From the NCBI GenBank assembly GCA_903870955.1, contig CAIQEX010000447.1:1-9102 (forward strand): a stretch of DNA of 9,102 bases. The letters are read 5' to 3'. The stretch comes from an uncultured beta proteobacterium. GTDB lineage: Bacteria; Pseudomonadota; Gammaproteobacteria; Burkholderiales; Burkholderiaceae_C. Every line of letters begins with the position of its first letter. Position 1 is the stretch's first letter. A program made the position numbers and the translations under genes. This document shows positions 6,453 to 9,102 of this stretch, piece after piece. Under the pieces are notes generated by a model, which searched no databases, was not told where the DNA came from, and worked only from the letters and a program-made list of their open reading frames with translations.

Positions 6453-7682
6453 ATGCCCGCATATTCCTTCACCGCCCTGGATGATCAGGGGCAAACCCGC
6501 AAGGGCACGCTGGAGGCCGACAGTGCCAAGTCCGCGCGTGCCCAGTTGCGCACGCAGTCGTTTATTCCGCTCTCCGTGCAGGTGTTGGCAGGGGGCCAAA
6601 CAGCTGCCACGGATGCAAATCAATCTGGCTCAAGCTGGCGTTCCAAGACTTTTAGTTCCAATGCCCTGGCAATCTGGACACGGCAGTTGGCTGAACTGGT
6701 GAGTTCCGGCCTGCCGCTGGAACAGGCGCTGGGTTCCTTGTCAGAAGAAGCCGAGACGGAGGCGCACCGCAACCTCAACGCATCGCTACGCGCATCGGTC
6801 AACGGGGGTACCAGCTTTGCCAAGGCACTGGAGCAGCATCCGCGCGAGTTTGCCGAGATCTATGTCGCCGTGGTCGGCGCAGGCGAACAAAGTGGCCATC
6901 TGGCGCTGGTGCTGGTGCGGCTTGCGGATGACCTGGAAGAGCGTCAGCTGTTGCAGTCCAAGCTGATGGGCGCGGCCTTGTATCCGGCCATTGTTTCACT
7001 GGTGGCGGTGGTCATCGTGCTGTTTTTGGTGGGCTACGTGGTGCCACAGGTGGCCCATGTCTTTGCCGGCAGCAAGCATGCCCTGCCCTTTTTGACCGTG
7101 GCCATGATGGCCATTAGCGACTTTGTGCGCGGCTATGGCTGGATGGTTTTGTTGCTCATGCTGGCGGGCTTGGCACTGCTTTGGCAGATGCTGAAAAATG
7201 CCTCCTTTCGTGAGCGTTGGGATGCAGCTTGGCTGAACCTGCCCATATTAGGAAAATTGGCGCGCGGCTATAACGCGGCGCGCTTTGCTGGCACCCTGGC
7301 CATGCTGACGGCCGCCGGTGTGCCGATACTGCAGGCCTTGCAAGCAGCTGCGCAGACGCTCAGCAACCAGGCCCTCAAACGCGATGCGCTGGATGCACTG
7401 GTGCTGGTGCGCGAGGGCGCGCCACTGGCCGCTGCGCTGTCGCAAAAGAAACGCTTTCCGGGGCTGTTGTCGATGTTTGCGCGCTTGGGCGAGCAGACCG
7501 GTCAATTACCCACCATGCTGGACCGCGCTGCCAAGCAACTCAGCACCGAGGTACAGCGCCGCTCCATGCACCTCGCGACCATCCTGGAGCCCTTATTGAT
7601 CGTCGTGATGGGCCTGGTGGTGATGCTCATTGTGCTGGCCGTATTAATGCCAATCATTCAATTGAATCAATGGGTTAAATAA
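6453..7682 (+). CDS. gspF: Type II secretion system inner-membrane platform protein GspF
   Basis: 409 residues, full length for the family. The ATG at 6453 has AAGG 7 nt upstream. The N-terminus (MPAYSFTALDDQGQTRKG) and the adjacent LRTQSFIPLSV are typical of GspF rather than PilC. Two T2SSF domains are visible, about 70-193 and 272-396, each with the conserved GEQSG (144-148) or GEQTG (346-350) motif. Membrane helices lie at about 173-200, 228-246 and 377-400. GspF is the polytopic core of the secretion assembly platform and contacts the GspE ATPase, GspL and GspM to drive pseudopilus assembly. Here it stands alone: the gene to its left is divergent, an intrinsic terminator follows 36 bp after the stop, and no other gsp gene is in the window. 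The remaining gsp genes must be elsewhere, if this protein serves a complete system. Confidence 0.93.
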   Translation: MPAYSFTALDDQGQTRKGTLEADSAKSARAQLRTQSFIPLSVQVLAGGQTAATDANQSGSSWRSKTFSSNALAIWTRQLAELVSSGLPLEQALGSLSEEAETEAHRNLNASLRASVNGGTSFAKALEQHPREFAEIYVAVVGAGEQSGHLALVLVRLADDLEERQLLQSKLMGAALYPAIVSLVAVVIVLFLVGYVVPQVAHVFAGSKHALPFLTVAMMAISDFVRGYGWMVLLLMLAGLALLWQMLKNASFRERWDAAWLNLPILGKLARGYNAARFAGTLAMLTAAGVPILQALQAAAQTLSNQALKRDALDALVLVREGAPLAAALSQKKRFPGLLSMFARLGEQTGQLPTMLDRAAKQLSTEVQRRSMHLATILEPLLIVVMGLVVMLIVLAVLMPIIQLNQWVK

Positions 7683-7717
7683 GTTATTTAGCCCAAACAC
7701 ACCCTCATTCACACTAT

Positions 7718-7744
7718 TAGCCAGGCCTTCCTGGCTATTTTTTT
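7718..7744 (+). terminator. Rho-independent terminator after gspF
   Basis: Perfect 8-bp stem TAGCCAGG (7718-7725) / CCTGGCTA (7730-7737) with loop CCTT, followed at once by seven T (7738-7744). It lies 36 bp after the gspF stop and separates gspF from the DUF2844 gene. Confidence 0.92.
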
Positions 7745-7761
7745 GCTACAGCAAATCCCCC

Positions 7762-7786
7762 TTCCTGCCGATAACAAAGGCAGGGA
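7762..7786 (+). other. Hairpin in the leader of the DUF2844 gene
   Basis: TTCCTGCC (7762-7769) can pair with GGCAGGGA (7779-7786) through a 9-nt loop: seven Watson-Crick pairs and one G-U. No T-run follows, so this is not a terminator. It lies between the gspF terminator and the DUF2844 start and could be a leader structure or chance; no clear promoter was seen in 7745-7865. Confidence 0.3.
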
Positions 7787-7865
7787 CGAATTTATGGGCG
7801 CTCACTGATCCGCAGTAACCCAACAATTCACAGCGCCGTCCAACTACATACATTGGGGATATTGC

Positions 7866-8330
7866 ATGCTTGCATCCTTTGGGGGCGGGAGGGCGCTTGG
7901 CCGTAACGGAATGGGCCTGGTGTTGGGTCTGGTGCTGTGCCATGCCGCCACTGCGGGATTGGGCGGGCATCTGGACGGGCCGACAAGTGCCGGACCGCTC
8001 ACTGCAGATGCGCTTGTACCCAAGCCAATAGCGGGCGCCAGCCTCTACACCCAACGATCGGCCGATGGTGTGACGTTGCGGCAATACGTGAACCCGGCTG
8101 GTCAGGTTTTTGCGGTGGGCTGGGATGGCCCGGTGCTGCCGGACTTCCATCGCCTTCTGGGTGAATACTTCCCGCGCTATAGCGAGGCATTGCGCCTGCA
8201 AAACCGCCATGTGCACATCCAGAACAGCGACCTCGTGATGGATGCAGGCGGCATGATGCGCGCCTTTAGCGGCTACGCCTACCTGCCGAACCAACTGCCC
8301 CCGACGCTGTCGGGCGCGGACATCCGCTAA
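7866..8330 (+). CDS. DUF2844 family exported protein
   Basis: 154 residues. The ATG at 7866 follows GGGGA at about 8 nt. The N-terminus carries a signal peptide (hydrophobic segment about 16-30, likely cleavage after HAATA at 30). The family signature is visible from 59 onward: SLYTQRSADGVTLRQYVNP, GQVFAVGWDGPVLPDF (79-94), RLLGEYFPRY (96-105), then SDLVMDAGGMMRAFSGYAYLP (121-141). DUF2844 proteins are small periplasmic or envelope proteins of unknown function that, as I recall, lie next to DUF3443 genes in Burkholderiales. Here the DUF3443 gene starts 18 bp downstream on the same strand, so the two probably form an operon and act together. The preceding terminator implies that it has its own promoter. 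I know of no biochemical role. Confidence 0.88.
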   Translation: MLASFGGGRALGRNGMGLVLGLVLCHAATAGLGGHLDGPTSAGPLTADALVPKPIAGASLYTQRSADGVTLRQYVNPAGQVFAVGWDGPVLPDFHRLLGEYFPRYSEALRLQNRHVHIQNSDLVMDAGGMMRAFSGYAYLPNQLPPTLSGADIR

Positions 8331-8348
8331 GCGGCAAGGCGGTATCCC

Positions 8349-9102
8349 ATGGCACATCTTTTCAATCGGATCGGGTTGGTATTTTGTCTGGCGTTGGCAT
8401 TGAGCGCCTGCGGCGGTGGCGGCGGCGGTGGCAGTGCGACGGTGGTGGCGGCCTATCCGGTCAGCCTGGCCACGCTAAGTGACGCAAATGTGATCCCGGT
8501 GGTGGTGGAGTCCGGCCCGGGGCGCAACGTCAATATGCCGTATGTCACGGTCACGGTCTGCAGCCCGGGCACGCAACATTGTCAATCCATTAACAACGTG
8601 CTGCTGGATACCGGTTCTACCGGCCTGCGCCTTTTTGCCAACCAGATCGACCCCGCCGTGACGCTGCCGCCCCACCGCATAGGAGACAGCAGCACCATCT
8701 CGGAATGCGCCCAGTTTCTGAGTATGGTGGCCTGGGGACCGGTACGGCAGGCCGACGTGGTCTTGGGGGGTGAACGGGCGGCAGCAGTGCCCATTCAACT
8801 CATGGATGCCAACTTCGCTGCCTTGCCCAGCGACTGTGGTGATGCACCCTTGGTGTCCACCACGACCAGCAGTCGCACCAAGTCACTCTATGCCAACGGA
8901 ATTCTGGGTGTCGGTCTGTTTGTCAACGATGGCCAGACCTATTTCAATTGTGCTTCACCCGATGCGTCCTGCCAGTTCAGTCCTCCTGCGAGCCAACAGG
9001 TGCAAAACCCGGTTCATGCTTTCGCGGTCAACAACAACGGTATTGCCATTCAGTTGCCTGACTTGCCAGCGCAAGGCGTCGGCCGGGCCCAGGGCTATTT
9101 GA
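8349..9102 (+). CDS. DUF3443 family lipoprotein (3' end off the right edge)
   Basis: 251 codons are visible, with no stop before the window end. The ATG at 8349 gives a lipoprotein signal peptide with lipobox LSAC (Cys21), followed by a poly-glycine tract (22-28). The family signature follows: NVIPVVVESGPGRNVNMPYV, TVCSPGTQHCQSI and VLLDTGSTGLRLF (84-96), later ANGILGVGLF. The DTGS motif and following hydrophobic-Gly pattern resemble the active-site loop of pepsin/retropepsin-like aspartic proteases; whether the protein is catalytic is unknown. Paired cysteines (71, 78 and later ones) suggest disulfides in the periplasm or at the surface. It sits 18 bp after the DUF2844 gene, probably in one operon, with an AAGGCGG stretch serving as a rough ribosome site. 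Confidence 0.9.
   Translation, partial: MAHLFNRIGLVFCLALALSACGGGGGGGSATVVAAYPVSLATLSDANVIPVVVESGPGRNVNMPYVTVTVCSPGTQHCQSINNVLLDTGSTGLRLFANQIDPAVTLPPHRIGDSSTISECAQFLSMVAWGPVRQADVVLGGERAAAVPIQLMDANFAALPSDCGDAPLVSTTTSSRTKSLYANGILGVGLFVNDGQTYFNCASPDASCQFSPPASQQVQNPVHAFAVNNNGIAIQLPDLPAQGVGRAQGYL

Noticed and set aside
7746..8357. Minus-strand 203-codon frame opposite the DUF2844 gene
   Set aside because: It is antisense to a recognised family with a signal peptide and good ribosome site, and has no recognisable feature itself.

Overview
The window looks like a chromosomal segment of a beta-proteobacterium of the order Burkholderiales, probably Comamonadaceae/Rhodoferax-like. This is inferred from moderately high GC with GC-rich third codon positions, from the DUF2844-DUF3443 gene pair (a combination I know from Burkholderiales), and from a GspF of type II secretion type. 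No RNA genes, insertion sequences or CRISPR arrays are visible. The assignment rests on recalled family features, not on a search.

Layout. (1) 1-2529, minus strand: an incomplete large gene running off the left edge. It encodes a surface lipoprotein that is a mosaic: an N-terminal lipobox and Ig-like domain, three near-identical Cys/Asp-rich modules (DUF7151-like) alternating with collagen-like Gly-X-Y runs rich in Gly-Thr-Asn, two modules that resemble those in phage tail fibres, and a C-terminal DUF1566-type domain. (2) 2530-2797: a divergent control region with an inverted repeat and four near-identical ~10-bp direct repeats. (3) 2798-3526, plus: an OmpR-family response regulator. (4) 3537-5441, minus: a 7TM-DISM histidine kinase, tail-to-tail with the regulator. 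(5) 5589-6359, minus: a DUF1624 / heparan-alpha-glucosaminide N-acetyltransferase-like membrane protein just upstream of the kinase and probably cotranscribed with it. (6) 6453-7682, plus: a solitary gspF, ending at a clear intrinsic terminator (7718-7744). (7) 7866-8330 and 8349-9102, plus: a DUF2844 exported protein followed after 18 bp by a DUF3443 lipoprotein with an aspartic-protease-like DTGS motif; the latter runs off the right edge.

How the parts may work together. The kinase and the regulator are the only two-component genes here and are adjacent, so they are the likely cognate pair. The regulator and the collagen-like lipoprotein are transcribed away from each other across a region with OmpR-type spaced direct repeats. 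This suggests, as inference only, that an envelope signal sensed by the 7TM-DISM kinase controls the lipoprotein and the regulator itself. GspF (secretion platform) and the DUF2844/DUF3443 pair (cell envelope) are separated by the terminator and are probably independent transcripts.

The most interesting candidate is the left-hand locus: a collagen-like, phage-fibre-like mosaic lipoprotein with length-variable perfect DNA repeats, apparently wired to its own two-component system.
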